Shown in pieces: positions 45,841-55,246 of a stretch of 64,000 nt of DNA (positions are counted from its first letter, which is position 1; each line of letters opens with the position of its first letter). Source of the DNA: Microbulbifer donghaiensis (GTDB taxonomy: Bacteria > Pseudomonadota > Gammaproteobacteria > Pseudomonadales > Cellvibrionaceae); contig NZ_FQVA01000006.1 of assembly GCF_900129095.1 (NCBI RefSeq), forward strand, positions 62,001-126,000, in the 5' to 3' direction. The position numbers and the translations under genes were made by a program. The notes beneath the pieces were generated by a model that made no database searches, was not told the origin of the DNA, and worked only from the letters and a program-made list of their open reading frames with translations.

Positions 45841-46956
45841 TTAGCGCGCCTGTCGCAGTATCACTGTCTGGCCCTCCTGCAGGCTTTCGTTGCCGCGCGT
45901 GACCACAACCTGGCCCTCCTTCAGTCCGGAACGGATTTCGATCAGGCCGGCAAAGCCGAGGCCGATACTTACCTGCTGCTCGCGCACCCGCGCCGCTTTC
46001 CCCCAGCCGGTGAATGTCTCCGCAACCCAGACCGTGATGCGCCCGTCGGGGTAGCGCAGTACGGCATCGCGGGGAATGGCGAGACTGCGACGTCCGGTAC
46101 CCAGCAACAGCGTGGCCGATACCGACATGCCGGGAATCAGTTCCGGTGTACTGTCAGTCGCTATTTCCGTGCGCAGCATGAAAGTACGCGCACCGCTGCT
46201 GCTGAGCGGTACCTTGTGCTGCACGCTGGCCTTGTAGGTGTGTTCGGTGTCGATATCGAAGCGTACTTCCAGCGGTGTTTTGGGATCGATGCGGGCGTAG
46301 AGTCGCTGCGGCACCTGGAAGTCCGCGCGCAGTCCGTCGGCGGTGACCAGCTCGAACAGGTTCACGCCCGGCTCCACCCACTCGCCCAGCTCGGCAAAGC
46401 GCTGGCTGATGGCGCCATCGAACGGCGCGCTGATTTTGTGGCGCCGCAGCAGGGCTTCCTGGCGCTTGGCTTCGATCTGTGCGCCGCGCAGTTCGGCATT
46501 GCGGATGCGCACCTGTGAGGCCAGTGCTTCTACTTCGGTCTCGGCGATATGGTTGTCACCGATCAGCCGCTGTGCATCGCCCAGGCGGCGCCGGCTTTCC
46601 GCCAGCGCCTCGCGGCTGCGCTCCACTTCGGCGAGGGCGGCATCGCGGGCGATGACGTTCAATTCCGGATCCAGCTCCAGTAGTGGCTGCCCCTTCTTTA
46701 CGCGGTTGCCGACGTCGACATGAATATCACTGACGAGTCCGTCCACCTCCGCCGATAGCATCGCCTGTCGCGACGGCGTCAGGGTGCCGGTAACCGGAAC
46801 GGGCTCGACGATGGCCTGCTGCCTGGCGGTTACCGCCTCGACGGTAATGGCGTCATTCCCGTCGTCCTGCGCCGAGACAACAGGAATGGCGGCCAGTGTC
46901 GACAGGCCCGCGGCAAGGGCCAGCGGGGAGAACAGCTTCGCAAAAGTGCACTGCAT
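45841..46956 (-). CDS. RND efflux periplasmic adaptor (membrane fusion protein)
   Basis: 371 residues from ATG 46956, which begins a normal signal peptide (FAKLFSPLALAAGLSTLAAIPVVSAQ); ATG 46974 and TTG 47019 are alternatives. Lipoyl half-motifs VSDIHVDVGNRVKKGQPLLELD and ISAPFDGAISQRFAELGEWV flank a coiled hairpin (about residues 105-165), followed by beta-barrel and membrane-proximal parts ending GLKEGQVVVTRGNESL. Links the permease to the outer-membrane channel. First gene of the leftward efflux operon. Confidence 0.92.
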   Translation of the reverse strand: MQCTFAKLFSPLALAAGLSTLAAIPVVSAQDDGNDAITVEAVTARQQAIVEPVPVTGTLTPSRQAMLSAEVDGLVSDIHVDVGNRVKKGQPLLELDPELNVIARDAALAEVERSREALAESRRRLGDAQRLIGDNHIAETEVEALASQVRIRNAELRGAQIEAKRQEALLRRHKISAPFDGAISQRFAELGEWVEPGVNLFELVTADGLRADFQVPQRLYARIDPKTPLEVRFDIDTEHTYKASVQHKVPLSSSGARTFMLRTEIATDSTPELIPGMSVSATLLLGTGRRSLAIPRDAVLRYPDGRITVWVAETFTGWGKAARVREQQVSIGLGFAGLIEIRSGLKEGQVVVTRGNESLQEGQTVILRQAR

Positions 46957-47145
46957 AGCGTAAAGCGCTTCCATGTATCGCGAAATACAGCATTGAGCAT
47001 ACACAGCCGTTTGTCGCAAAGAAACCGCAGGCGGACGGCTGCTAGCCGAGGCTACGGCAATGATATTACGAGCATGGGCGCAAAATGGATCTGCCTGTGG
47101 AGCAATGTGGGGCCGTCGCGTCTTTAGGGTTTGGCGCTAGAGAAT

Positions 47146-47790
47146 TTAGTCGAACAGTTCGTCCAGGGTAAATGTCTCCACCGCCGGCCCCGGCGTATTA
47201 CTGACCTGCACCATCTTGGCTGCGACCTGTTCGCCGCGGATCGGCCGGTAGCGGCGCAGGCCGGGCAGGGTGCAGATCAGCGGCAACAGCCAGCTGCCGA
47301 GTTTTTCCGCGGGACGGGTCTCCGCACGGTCACCCAGCAGCAAGGACGGGCGGAAAATGCTGATGCGCGCAAAGGGCAGGCGCATCACTGCCTGTTCCAG
47401 CTCGCCTTTCATGCGCAGGTAGGCACTGCTGCTGTTCGGGTTGGCGCCGCTCGACGAGACCAGCAGATAGTGGGCGACACCGGCCTCTGCTGCCAGTTGG
47501 GCGGCCTGCAACTGGTAGTCCACATCGACCCTGCGCTGCGCCTGCAGCGAGCCGGCCTGGCTGCGCGTGGTGCCGAGGCAGGAGAACATCAGATCCGCCT
47601 GAAACAGTTGGGCAAAGTCGGGCAGCCGCTCGAAATTCTCCACTTCGTTACGCACCCTCGCTGAGGGATGGGGCGCAGGCCGTCGGGTCAGGGTAACGAT
47701 CTCGCCAATGTGATCGGCGTCGGCTAGCTGGTCGGTTAGCTGGCGCCCTATGAGCCCCGTGGCGCCGATAATCAGTGCTTTCTTTGTCAT
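47146..47790 (-). CDS. NAD(P)-binding atypical SDR protein (HTATIP2/NmrA-like)
   Basis: 214 residues. Rossmann motif ALIIGATGLIGRQLTDQL, then DLMFSCLGTTRSQAGS and HYLLVSSSGANPNSSSAYLRMKGELEQAV with a YxxxK-like Tyr/Lys arrangement, and FRPSLLLGDR. Pattern fits the short atypical SDRs found widely in gammaproteobacteria; the reaction is unknown. Confidence 0.86.
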   Translation of the reverse strand: MTKKALIIGATGLIGRQLTDQLADADHIGEIVTLTRRPAPHPSARVRNEVENFERLPDFAQLFQADLMFSCLGTTRSQAGSLQAQRRVDVDYQLQAAQLAAEAGVAHYLLVSSSGANPNSSSAYLRMKGELEQAVMRLPFARISIFRPSLLLGDRAETRPAEKLGSWLLPLICTLPGLRRYRPIRGEQVAAKMVQVSNTPGPAVETFTLDELFD

Positions 47791-48157
47791 TAACTATTTT
47801 TGATCAGTTCTTCGATGGATTCTTCCGCACAGGCGGTATATATCGACGGCGCAGAGGCTTGGTCTATGGCGCTGGCTTAAACTTGATGCAGTGTACTCCT
47901 TTGCCGCGGCTGAGCGTTAGGCATAACACGGATTCGAGCGTATAAACGTGTTCAAGCCCGCTGCTCAGTCTTGCGTGGCAGCATGTCGTACCAATCAGGG
48001 ACCACTCGGCACCCCCGTTAGATTGGAAAATTACGCTGCTTCCGTAGGCCGGGAAATGTAGGGAAAGAAAATAATAATTCAGAAGCTTGGTCAGGCAATT
48101 CAAACTGAATTGTTTAGAAGCGTCCAAACAGGGGCCGGTAACTGTTCATCACAGTAG
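47791..48157. other. Non-coding stretch at the left edge of the DUF2235 island
   Basis: 367 nt. Lower GC than the neighbouring DNA. An 87-codon open frame on the minus strand (47864-48127) has no recognisable domain, hydrophobic pattern or Shine-Dalgarno and is not accepted. No terminator or repeat stands out. Confidence 0.5.
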
Positions 48158-49198
48158 TCACGGTTCGGGAGGCTTCAGGCCTGCGTTGGTTAGCGTCATG
48201 GGGCGGTAGTTGTCGTCCCCATCTAACCATCGGCGCCAGACAGAGTCGTCTACGGTCACATTCACGGCGGGATGCTGCTTATCATCCCCGGAATATTGTC
48301 GGTAAAATTTGCCATCACCTTTATTCCTCAGTCGACATAGGCGGGCGTAGAATCCTCCTAGGAAATCATCATAAGACGGATTGGGCTTCGCTTGCCAGGC
48401 ATCGTCGGCTGGCTCGTAAATGTCCATCTTTAAGCCGGCATCGGATGCCTTTTTTTGCATCCATTGCAACGATATATCGGCAAGTGAGTCGGTGCCATAG
48501 CCTCCACCTACGTTGGCGTGAGCACCAATAAACCAACGCTGCTCAACATCTACCTGCTCTAGCTTTTTCGTTCCTGTCCAAAGTGAAGTGTTGTAAGCCG
48601 CTCTGAACTCATCGAGCGCCACCGCCTGGTAGGCGTGTTTCACGATTTTTGACAACTTCGTATCGTGCCAGGCGTATTTGCCATTCTCAGACAGAAAAGT
48701 ACCGGGTATCCCGAGTGATCCAACGGTATCCCATACCCCCAAGAAGTGCACATTGATTTCCCGGCTGTAGAGTTGGCGGAACTTTGCACACTCCTCGCAA
48801 TCCGGAGCAATTCTCTTGGTTCTGTAGAGCTTCTCCGCCTGATCAATCAGCCACGGTGTGGATATATGTAGGAGGCCGCATTTCCGGAGCATGCCCACTA
48901 AGCTGCGTGCGGTGTAAGCACCCCGGCTAAAACCAAAAATCCATATTTCGTCATTCTCGGTGTAGTTCCTGGCTAACCAGTCGTACCCCTCGCCCAGGTT
49001 TTTGCTAAGACCCCAACCAAACGCGCCGCCGCGGAAGCGTGACCACTTGCTGGTGCCGACACCGGGATCGTAGAAGAAACGTTGTCTCATGGACCCATCG
49101 TAGTCGTGGATGCGTCTCGATAGGCGATACACATTTGTCTGGTCTTCAGGGTCGTTCCAGGTGCCGTCAAATAACAATATAAGTCGCTGTTTTCTCAT
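48158..49198 (-). CDS. DUF2235 alpha/beta hydrolase (Tle1-like phospholipase domain)
   Basis: 346 residues. Starts KQRLILLFDGTWNDPEDQTN, the DUF2235 signature, then nucleophile elbow GFSRGAYTARSLVG (Ser91), GVWDTVGSLGIPG (Asp157 region) and WFIGAHANVGGGYGTDSLA (His228), a complete Ser-Asp-His set. This domain is the catalytic part of T6SS Tle1 phospholipases and of uncharacterised cytoplasmic hydrolases; no signal peptide is seen. No vgrG, hcp, PAAR or immunity-type gene is adjacent, so a T6SS role is not supported. It diverges from the 1516-residue membrane protein across 484 nt, and may act on membrane lipids with it. Confidence 0.9.
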   Translation of the reverse strand: MRKQRLILLFDGTWNDPEDQTNVYRLSRRIHDYDGSMRQRFFYDPGVGTSKWSRFRGGAFGWGLSKNLGEGYDWLARNYTENDEIWIFGFSRGAYTARSLVGMLRKCGLLHISTPWLIDQAEKLYRTKRIAPDCEECAKFRQLYSREINVHFLGVWDTVGSLGIPGTFLSENGKYAWHDTKLSKIVKHAYQAVALDEFRAAYNTSLWTGTKKLEQVDVEQRWFIGAHANVGGGYGTDSLADISLQWMQKKASDAGLKMDIYEPADDAWQAKPNPSYDDFLGGFYARLCRLRNKGDGKFYRQYSGDDKQHPAVNVTVDDSVWRRWLDGDDNYRPMTLTNAGLKPPEP

Positions 49199-49682
49199 GG
49201 GGGTCGCACCGAGTTTTGCATTGATGTCTGCAAGCTTTGGCAGATCCTTCTGTAAGGAGGGTGTGGAAGATGGTCTATCTGCTTACGCTCATTTCCCGTG
49301 CAATTAACGAAAATAGATAGTGATAATTCCAATAAATTCGACCATGGGCTGAAACCGTCGATTCGGCCTTTTGGGGAAACACATACGTGGAGGTGCGGGC
49401 AGTGAAATGCGTGCATCCGAATATGGTCCCGCTATAAATCTGAGTCGATTCAGGGCTTATCGCTGAGTGTAGAGTCATGGCGGGGCCTCAGTTATCCAGC
49501 AAGTTTATTTGGGCGCATTTTTCTCTGAATTGGCCGCCTGAATATTACTCGTCTAACCTAACGGAGATGTCTGTCACTAATGTGCTAGTCGTGTGACCTA
49601 TTGTGGAATTACTTTCTCGCATGGCAGGTGTGCAAGAACGACAGGTGTTCGTTGGCATGTGCTCCATTGAGGCAGTGGGGAA
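49199..49682. other. Long divergent intergenic region of the DUF2235 / large membrane protein pair
   Basis: 484 nt, AT-richer than the chromosome around it, with runs such as AATTCCAATAAATTCG. Small open frames here lack any protein feature. It must hold the promoters of both divergent genes; I could not place a convincing -35/-10 pair. The length allows a regulator site or small RNA, but none is identified. Confidence 0.5.
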
Positions 49683-52600
49683 ATGGCTTCCGATAACTCC
49701 GAAAAAAATGGCAGCTCCCGGAGAAAACCGCGCATCAAAAGCTGGTTTGTCATCCTGCTGTTATTAACGGTTGGCGCGAGTTATATCTATTATTCGTACC
49801 AGAAAAGGCAGGAAGCCTTTATAAATACCTATTACTTTCGAACGCTGCAGGATGTTGCTGCCGAATTCAATCATGGCCTCGACCAATTAATCAGTCTGCA
49901 CAAATTTGAAGTGGGAAGCTCCACTATTCTTTCGATATTCGGTTCCTATCGGTCAGATACTCGAGACGACGGAGGCGGGAATGTAGGTCGATCCGAGTTT
50001 TGTGAGATTAGAGTAGGGAAAGTCGAGTGTGTAGTAAGGGAGGATGATTTACAGGACCTGGAAAAAGAAAAGAAACCTGTAGATGAAAAGTTAAAGGGTA
50101 ATTCTGGGGTAGGCAGTGATGAAAATTCAGATGTCGAATCGGAAGAAACAAAGGAATATGTGCTGGGCGCAAATCGTATAAAAATAATAAGAGAGGACAG
50201 CTCAGTATTCTACGTAGATATCTCAGACGTCATGCCCGCACCACGCAGAGACTTTGCACTTTATATAATTGCTGATGCGAATAACCGGGTTCTGGGGAGT
50301 ATTGGGGCGGCCTCCGGCCTGTCGATAGTAGACACTGAGGCTGTCAGTCGAGAGATCGAGTTAAGGCAGAAGCAGAATTTAATCAACCTGGCGAACGATA
50401 AAGGCGTCAGTGAGCCGAAAGATGCGAAAGCACTACCAGGATTCAGCTCGCATATTGACCTGGAGCTCACCATCGGCAGATCGCGTTTGTATATCTTGCC
50501 GTTCTTGTTGAATCATGACGTCGGTATATCCCCTGTTAATAATAATGACAGGTCATCCTCAAGGGGCCAGCAGGGGGAGGGGATACCTTTGTATCTCATT
50601 GGTGTACAACCGGGCAGTGTCATTAAATCGTATGAAAACAAACGGTGGAACCTGAGCCTGCTGTTGTTTTCGCTCGTTGCGCTGGTTTTCCTGTGGACAG
50701 TCACCCGGCTCCTAATGGTATCCCGCCATCAGGCCCTGGGGAACAGCTTTTACATTACGATGGTAGCTGCGTCCTATCTATCCTTCGTCATGCTGGTGGC
50801 TTTGTTGGTGGCCTGGGGGCAGCGAAGCATCGCGGTCTACGGCAAGCAGCAACTCGCACAGTCAATATTCTCGGAAGTGGAAGCGCAGGTTTCGCGGGAC
50901 CTGGAAAGCATTTTCGATGCCCTGGATGGCTACCATAAGTATTATAGAGATCTGCTTAGTCAGTTGAATCCGGAGCAGAAAGAGGACTCCAGCAAGATAA
51001 GGAATAATTGTGGTGTTACAGGAATTCCCTACTGCAGTGAATGTACTGACAGGGGGGAAGAGCCACATCGAACAGTTCTGCTGGGAATGCAGGGAAAGCG
51101 TCCTATAGATGGTTGTATCGAGCAAGCAGATACTGATTTGGATTGTCATATTTGCTCCAAAATCAAAGCTGCGGATCCGCCGGAAGAGCACGGCGTAATT
51201 CTGCCGTTTTTCAGTAAAGTGAATATCTTTGGTCCTGGCACCAATGTAAAGTTTAAGAAATCGGATGGTCAGGGCGGGGAAGTACGGTCGTGGTTTGATA
51301 TCAAGGATAATAATTCATTTCCGGCCGGCGGTAAGCTGCTGACTGTTTTCCTTATGGATAATAACGGTCGCCAAGTGCTGCCAATGTTCTACTTCGTAGA
51401 AAGTAATAAACCGCCCGTTAGTTTTAGCCTGGCACACCGCGAATATTTTCGCCGGGTCCGGGACAAGGCCGGCTGGAACGGCGCCTCGCAGACAAATAAA
51501 GATAGAGATGGGGGTCGAACCGGTATTCCGTGCGCGGACGCTGGAGATGTCGATTGCTCAAATACAAGGGAAAATTTTTACATACAGAGGTTGCTCAATA
51601 TTAGTACAGGGACTCGAGGCACGACTTTGGGTTTGCCGCTGCGTTGCGGTGGGGGCAAGCAGTGTGCTGGGGGCGGGTACGTGCTCGGCGCAGATATAGA
51701 GATTCCCGCTTTGTCTCTTGAACCGCCGTTCCTTTCCTCCCCAGAATCGGAGGTCGGACGTGCGCGCATGCAGGACTTGATCTTCATGGTAGTTGACCGC
51801 GTGACAGGGCAGGTGCTCTATCACATGGACGACAAGCGTTCTATGGTGGAGAACCTGTATCATGCGGGGCTCGGTACCGCTGGTATCAGCCAGCTGATTC
51901 GCGCAGGCCGCATACAGGGCACGCGCAATAATAAGCGATCGAGACCAGATCGCTTGGTATCCGGCTATTACCATGGCCAGTCCGGTGATTTTCTGGCGCG
52001 AAAACTCGGCGATATGAGCCAGTGGGCATTGGTCGTTTTTATACCAGATGACGGCACCGATAGCCTGATGACCAATGTTTTCCTGGCGAGTACGACCGGG
52101 ATTGGTGGCATCCTGCTACTGCTGGTCTGCCTGCTTTATCTCACAGAGCGCTATTGCAATAGCGATGCGTTGAAAGTTTATTGGGGCTTACCGGTATCGG
52201 TCACTCGACACAGTGTGATGTTGTTCAGCACGATATTGCTAACCAGCATCTTTCTTGGTTACAGCCTGGGGGCGGTGATCAATCAGTACACGGGGGCGCG
52301 CTGGAACACGTCCCTTGGGCTGAGCCTGGCGGTAATGGCAATCGTATTGGCATGGGGGTATGCCGTGCTACGGAGCATGAGAGAGCGGGATAGCACGTGG
52401 GAAGAGCGGCAAACTCATACTGCTGCTGGCACAGTGCGGCTGCTGACACTTTTCCTGACAGTCGGTTGCGCGGCAGCTGCCTACCTACAACATGTCGGAG
52501 ATAAACCCAGCGGCGCAGTGCGATGGCACAGTGAGAAGTTGTGTGAAGCACGTCTTAATAAGGAGCAATTGGAACTTCGCAATATCGCCTTGACGCGCTA

Positions 52601-54233
52601 TCCGAACTCAATCAAGCAACACGGAAAGGATCCTCTCAGTCTGCTGCCCATTTCAGAAGAGTGGCGTTCAACTTTGAGGAAGGGAGACTGTAAAAATAGC
52701 GAGAATGAAAAGCCGCGTGAGCCGCATATCATGCCGGAAGATGTGGGCACCTTTAGCCAGTACACCGCCTCCACAGGGCCCTTAAAATGGGTGACGCGCT
52801 ATTTATTTGGCGTCGGGGGCGGAGGCAAGAAGGATAACCCTGATGGTAACGGGGGCGACCGCGATGCCTCATATAGCCTGCCGAACCTGTTTCGCTTCCT
52901 AATCGCAATGAGTATTGCCTTTCTGCTGCTTTGTGGCGTTTGGTACCTGTTTTATCGCAAGGTCATTGGTGCGCGTCTGGTCGGTTCGCCTGGGTTGATC
53001 GCACACCTGCAGCATATCATCAGCCACAACGTACCCGAGCGGGCCTATTCTCCCGAGCGCGGCTTGGTGCTGGATCTACATTGCAGGGCGCATGCCGGCA
53101 GCAACCTGACCGCACTGTTGTATCGGTCTGGAAAAGAGCAAGGTGGAAAAGACTGCGAAGATGAAGAAATCACGCCAATAAGTATGGACGAAACAGCGCG
53201 CCGCGGTATCGCTATGCTACTGGAGGATTGCCCGGGGCTCCGGCGTGAGGCGGACGAAGTTGACCTGTTTCCCGGTGTCAATATCAGCTTTTCCGCGACT
53301 ATGACCGAGATCGAACAGCGCTATGGCAAGCGGGCTGGTGACAAAAGAATCAGCGTACACCTCTCTGATCTGGATATCTGCCTGTCCAGGACAAGGCAAC
53401 GGGAAGCTCTACTGCGACTGATTCGCCACCTCAAATCGATGTTCCTGGCCGGTCAGTTGGCTGAACTAAGAATAAGTCTGGGCTTCCACAGTTACGAGGC
53501 GCTTGTGCTGAAAGCGCACAGTATGAAATCTGAGCGGGATCCGATGACTGCCGCGGAATTTGCCGGCTGGGCTGAAACACTAATGGATTTCATTGTAGAG
53601 CTGCCTGAGGACCTCACCCGCGAAGTCGATTCGCAATTTGTACAGTACGAATGCTGCGCCAGCGGCCTGCTCCGGAATTTGCCGCAAGAGCTTGAGGTTG
53701 CGCACGAATTATCGGAACCGAGCTGGGCTGCGCAGCGCCGCTGGTTGAACCTCGGTGATGTGGATAAAACGAGCCGGGAATGGGCCTCCATCAATTGGAT
53801 CCTTCTCAAGGCCGGTGCATTATTTCGGCACAAATGGGAAAGTTGCTCTGGAGCGGAGAAACTCGCACTGTTTTTCCTCGCGAAAAAGAAGCGTGTGAAT
53901 ACTGCCAACGCGCAATTGCTGGAGCAGATGGCCCTTCAGGGGTTGATCAGGGTGGATCACGGCCGCGTTCGTATCATCAATAACAGTTTTGCTTACTTTG
54001 CTCGTCACGCCGAGGATACCGAGACGCTTAAGCAACTGGTTGAGGTCAGTGAGGCAGGGGCGTGGCAGGATTATCGTTTGCCAGTGACCTTGTTGATCTT
54101 GCTCGTTCTCGGCGGAATCGCCTTCACCTCGGGGAGCTCGCTCTATCTAATTGCGGCAACCATGCTCGGCTTGCTGGGTACCATCGGTAGCCTGACCAGC
54201 AGTGCAAAAATGATCAGGGAAAACTTACGTTAA
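49683..54233 (+). CDS. Giant multi-spanning membrane protein with Cache-like sensor region, unknown function
   Basis: 1516 residues, no close family recognised. Order seen: basic N-terminus and helix at 21-39; extracytoplasmic region to about 320 with an acidic low-complexity part near 125-160; helices at about 322-344 and 356-378; coiled segment; a Cys-rich stretch at 441-493 (spacing like CxxxxxxCxxC ... CxxC); a dCache-like part with FSLAHREYFRRVRD near 581 and DRVTGQVLYHMDDKRS near 702; four helices at 797-938; another extracytoplasmic loop; helix at about 1067-1091; cytoplasmic domain 1100-1450 with a Walker B-like VHLSDLDICL but no visible Walker A, and a winged-helix-like LALFFLAKKKRVNTANAQLL; two final helices at 1466-1505. 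Lower GC and mixed codon use suggest transfer. ATG 49683 lies 5 nt after GGGG (weak). Confidence 0.82.
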   Translation: MASDNSEKNGSSRRKPRIKSWFVILLLLTVGASYIYYSYQKRQEAFINTYYFRTLQDVAAEFNHGLDQLISLHKFEVGSSTILSIFGSYRSDTRDDGGGNVGRSEFCEIRVGKVECVVREDDLQDLEKEKKPVDEKLKGNSGVGSDENSDVESEETKEYVLGANRIKIIREDSSVFYVDISDVMPAPRRDFALYIIADANNRVLGSIGAASGLSIVDTEAVSREIELRQKQNLINLANDKGVSEPKDAKALPGFSSHIDLELTIGRSRLYILPFLLNHDVGISPVNNNDRSSSRGQQGEGIPLYLIGVQPGSVIKSYENKRWNLSLLLFSLVALVFLWTVTRLLMVSRHQALGNSFYITMVAASYLSFVMLVALLVAWGQRSIAVYGKQQLAQSIFSEVEAQVSRDLESIFDALDGYHKYYRDLLSQLNPEQKEDSSKIRNNCGVTGIPYCSECTDRGEEPHRTVLLGMQGKRPIDGCIEQADTDLDCHICSKIKAADPPEEHGVILPFFSKVNIFGPGTNVKFKKSDGQGGEVRSWFDIKDNNSFPAGGKLLTVFLMDNNGRQVLPMFYFVESNKPPVSFSLAHREYFRRVRDKAGWNGASQTNKDRDGGRTGIPCADAGDVDCSNTRENFYIQRLLNISTGTRGTTLGLPLRCGGGKQCAGGGYVLGADIEIPALSLEPPFLSSPESEVGRARMQDLIFMVVDRVTGQVLYHMDDKRSMVENLYHAGLGTAGISQLIRAGRIQGTRNNKRSRPDRLVSGYYHGQSGDFLARKLGDMSQWALVVFIPDDGTDSLMTNVFLASTTGIGGILLLLVCLLYLTERYCNSDALKVYWGLPVSVTRHSVMLFSTILLTSIFLGYSLGAVINQYTGARWNTSLGLSLAVMAIVLAWGYAVLRSMRERDSTWEERQTHTAAGTVRLLTLFLTVGCAAAAYLQHVGDKPSGAVRWHSEKLCEARLNKEQLELRNIALTRYPNSIKQHGKDPLSLLPISEEWRSTLRKGDCKNSENEKPREPHIMPEDVGTFSQYTASTGPLKWVTRYLFGVGGGGKKDNPDGNGGDRDASYSLPNLFRFLIAMSIAFLLLCGVWYLFYRKVIGARLVGSPGLIAHLQHIISHNVPERAYSPERGLVLDLHCRAHAGSNLTALLYRSGKEQGGKDCEDEEITPISMDETARRGIAMLLEDCPGLRREADEVDLFPGVNISFSATMTEIEQRYGKRAGDKRISVHLSDLDICLSRTRQREALLRLIRHLKSMFLAGQLAELRISLGFHSYEALVLKAHSMKSERDPMTAAEFAGWAETLMDFIVELPEDLTREVDSQFVQYECCASGLLRNLPQELEVAHELSEPSWAAQRRWLNLGDVDKTSREWASINWILLKAGALFRHKWESCSGAEKLALFFLAKKKRVNTANAQLLEQMALQGLIRVDHGRVRIINNSFAYFARHAEDTETLKQLVEVSEAGAWQDYRLPVTLLILLVLGGIAFTSGSSLYLIAATMLGLLGTIGSLTSSAKMIRENLR

Positions 54234-54347
54234 TTTATTGCTGGTCGCGGAAGTTAAGGAATGCCGGCTCCCGACGCTGTCTAATTCGTTTGTCAGGCTA
54301 CAGAGTTTCCGCACCGAGCAATCTATCGCTTCGTTTCCGTATTCTCG

Positions 54348-54854
54348 TCAGGGGCTGACCGAAAATGCAGAATCGTAGGAAACTGCTCCCTGTGGAATTG
54401 GCGTTTGGAAGGGTAGGGCCATGAAGTACTCCGCCGGTACGCCCGGCAGTGTCAGTCCGGGCTGCGGGTGAAAGCCGAAGCGCCGGTAGTAGTCTGGAGA
54501 GCCGAGTAAAACGCAGCCGCCGGCGTCCAGTGTTCTCAGCGCTTCCAGGCACCGTTTCATCAGCTGCGAACCAATACCGCGCCCCTGCCATGCGGGTAGT
54601 ACCGCCACCGGCCCGATACCATACCATCCGGAGGTCCCGTCTGAGACAGTAACCGGGGAGGCGGCGACGTGGCCGACAATGCCGCCGCCCGTTTCGGCGA
54701 CGAGCGATACCGTCAGTTGTCCAGAGTTCCTCAGCGCCCTGACGATCTGTTGCTCTGTGCCGCTACTATGCTCAGCGGTCTGAAAAGCTGCCGAGATCAG
54801 CGCGTCTATCGCGTCGATATCCGCTTTCGTTTCTGTGCGCACGGTGATGTCCAT
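54348..54854 (-). CDS. GNAT N-acetyltransferase, YhbS-like
   Basis: 168 residues from ATG 54854 (MDITVRTETKADIDAID); an in-frame TTG lies 7 codons upstream. Acetyl-CoA loop LPAWQGRGIGSQLMKRCLEAL and the YhbS-type GSPDYYRRFGFHPQPGLTLPG. The size and C-terminal motif match E. coli YhbS (167 residues). Acceptor unknown. Confidence 0.88.
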   Translation of the reverse strand: MDITVRTETKADIDAIDALISAAFQTAEHSSGTEQQIVRALRNSGQLTVSLVAETGGGIVGHVAASPVTVSDGTSGWYGIGPVAVLPAWQGRGIGSQLMKRCLEALRTLDAGGCVLLGSPDYYRRFGFHPQPGLTLPGVPAEYFMALPFQTPIPQGAVSYDSAFSVSP

Positions 54855-55037
54855 GGAAGGTCGAGTTCCGCTCAAGTTGATAAGGGTGGATGTGGGAGCC
54901 AGTTCGGTAGATAGTCCAGTTTCATCAACTGTATATCTGAGATTGAGAAAAGCTATCTCAGCCAGTGAAATAATTCATTTAACCCGCAGCGTATACGTCG
55001 TTACTCTGGGGCCCTGGTAAATAATCGGGAGGTAATT

Positions 55038-55166
55038 ATGAGCAAAGTGATGTCTCTTGTTATCCGCTCCACGCGAACACGCAACGCGGAGCAGTCAGCC
55101 GAGTGCAATTACGCCGACAACTACTACGGCGATCAGGTGTGCGTGCTGCGCCGCAAAGTCCAGTGA
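55038..55166 (+). CDS. Possible small protein of 42 residues
   Basis: ATG 55038 follows GGGAGG (55028-55033) by 4 nt, one of the better ribosome-binding sites in the window, in a 392-nt gap otherwise empty. The product starts MSKVMSLVIRSTRTRNAEQ and ends CVLRRKVQ; it has two Cys, a Tyr-rich middle (CNYADNYYGDQ) and a basic tail. No homologue is recognised. The strong Shine-Dalgarno is the main support; conservation is untested. Confidence 0.45.
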   Translation: MSKVMSLVIRSTRTRNAEQSAECNYADNYYGDQVCVLRRKVQ

Positions 55167-55246
55167 ACGTTTAATCGCAGGTGCAGGGATACAGTGCGCC
55201 GCAGGTTTCTCCCGGCGGAGCGCTGCGGTCCCGATTATTCCCGACT

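Noticed and set aside
47864-48127. 87-codon minus-strand frame
   Set aside because: No Shine-Dalgarno, domain, or membrane pattern; lies in AT-richer non-coding DNA.
48158-49198. T6SS effector-immunity pair
   Set aside because: The DUF2235 domain fits Tle1, but no vgrG, PAAR, adaptor or small immunity gene is adjacent and the neighbour is a huge multi-spanning protein.
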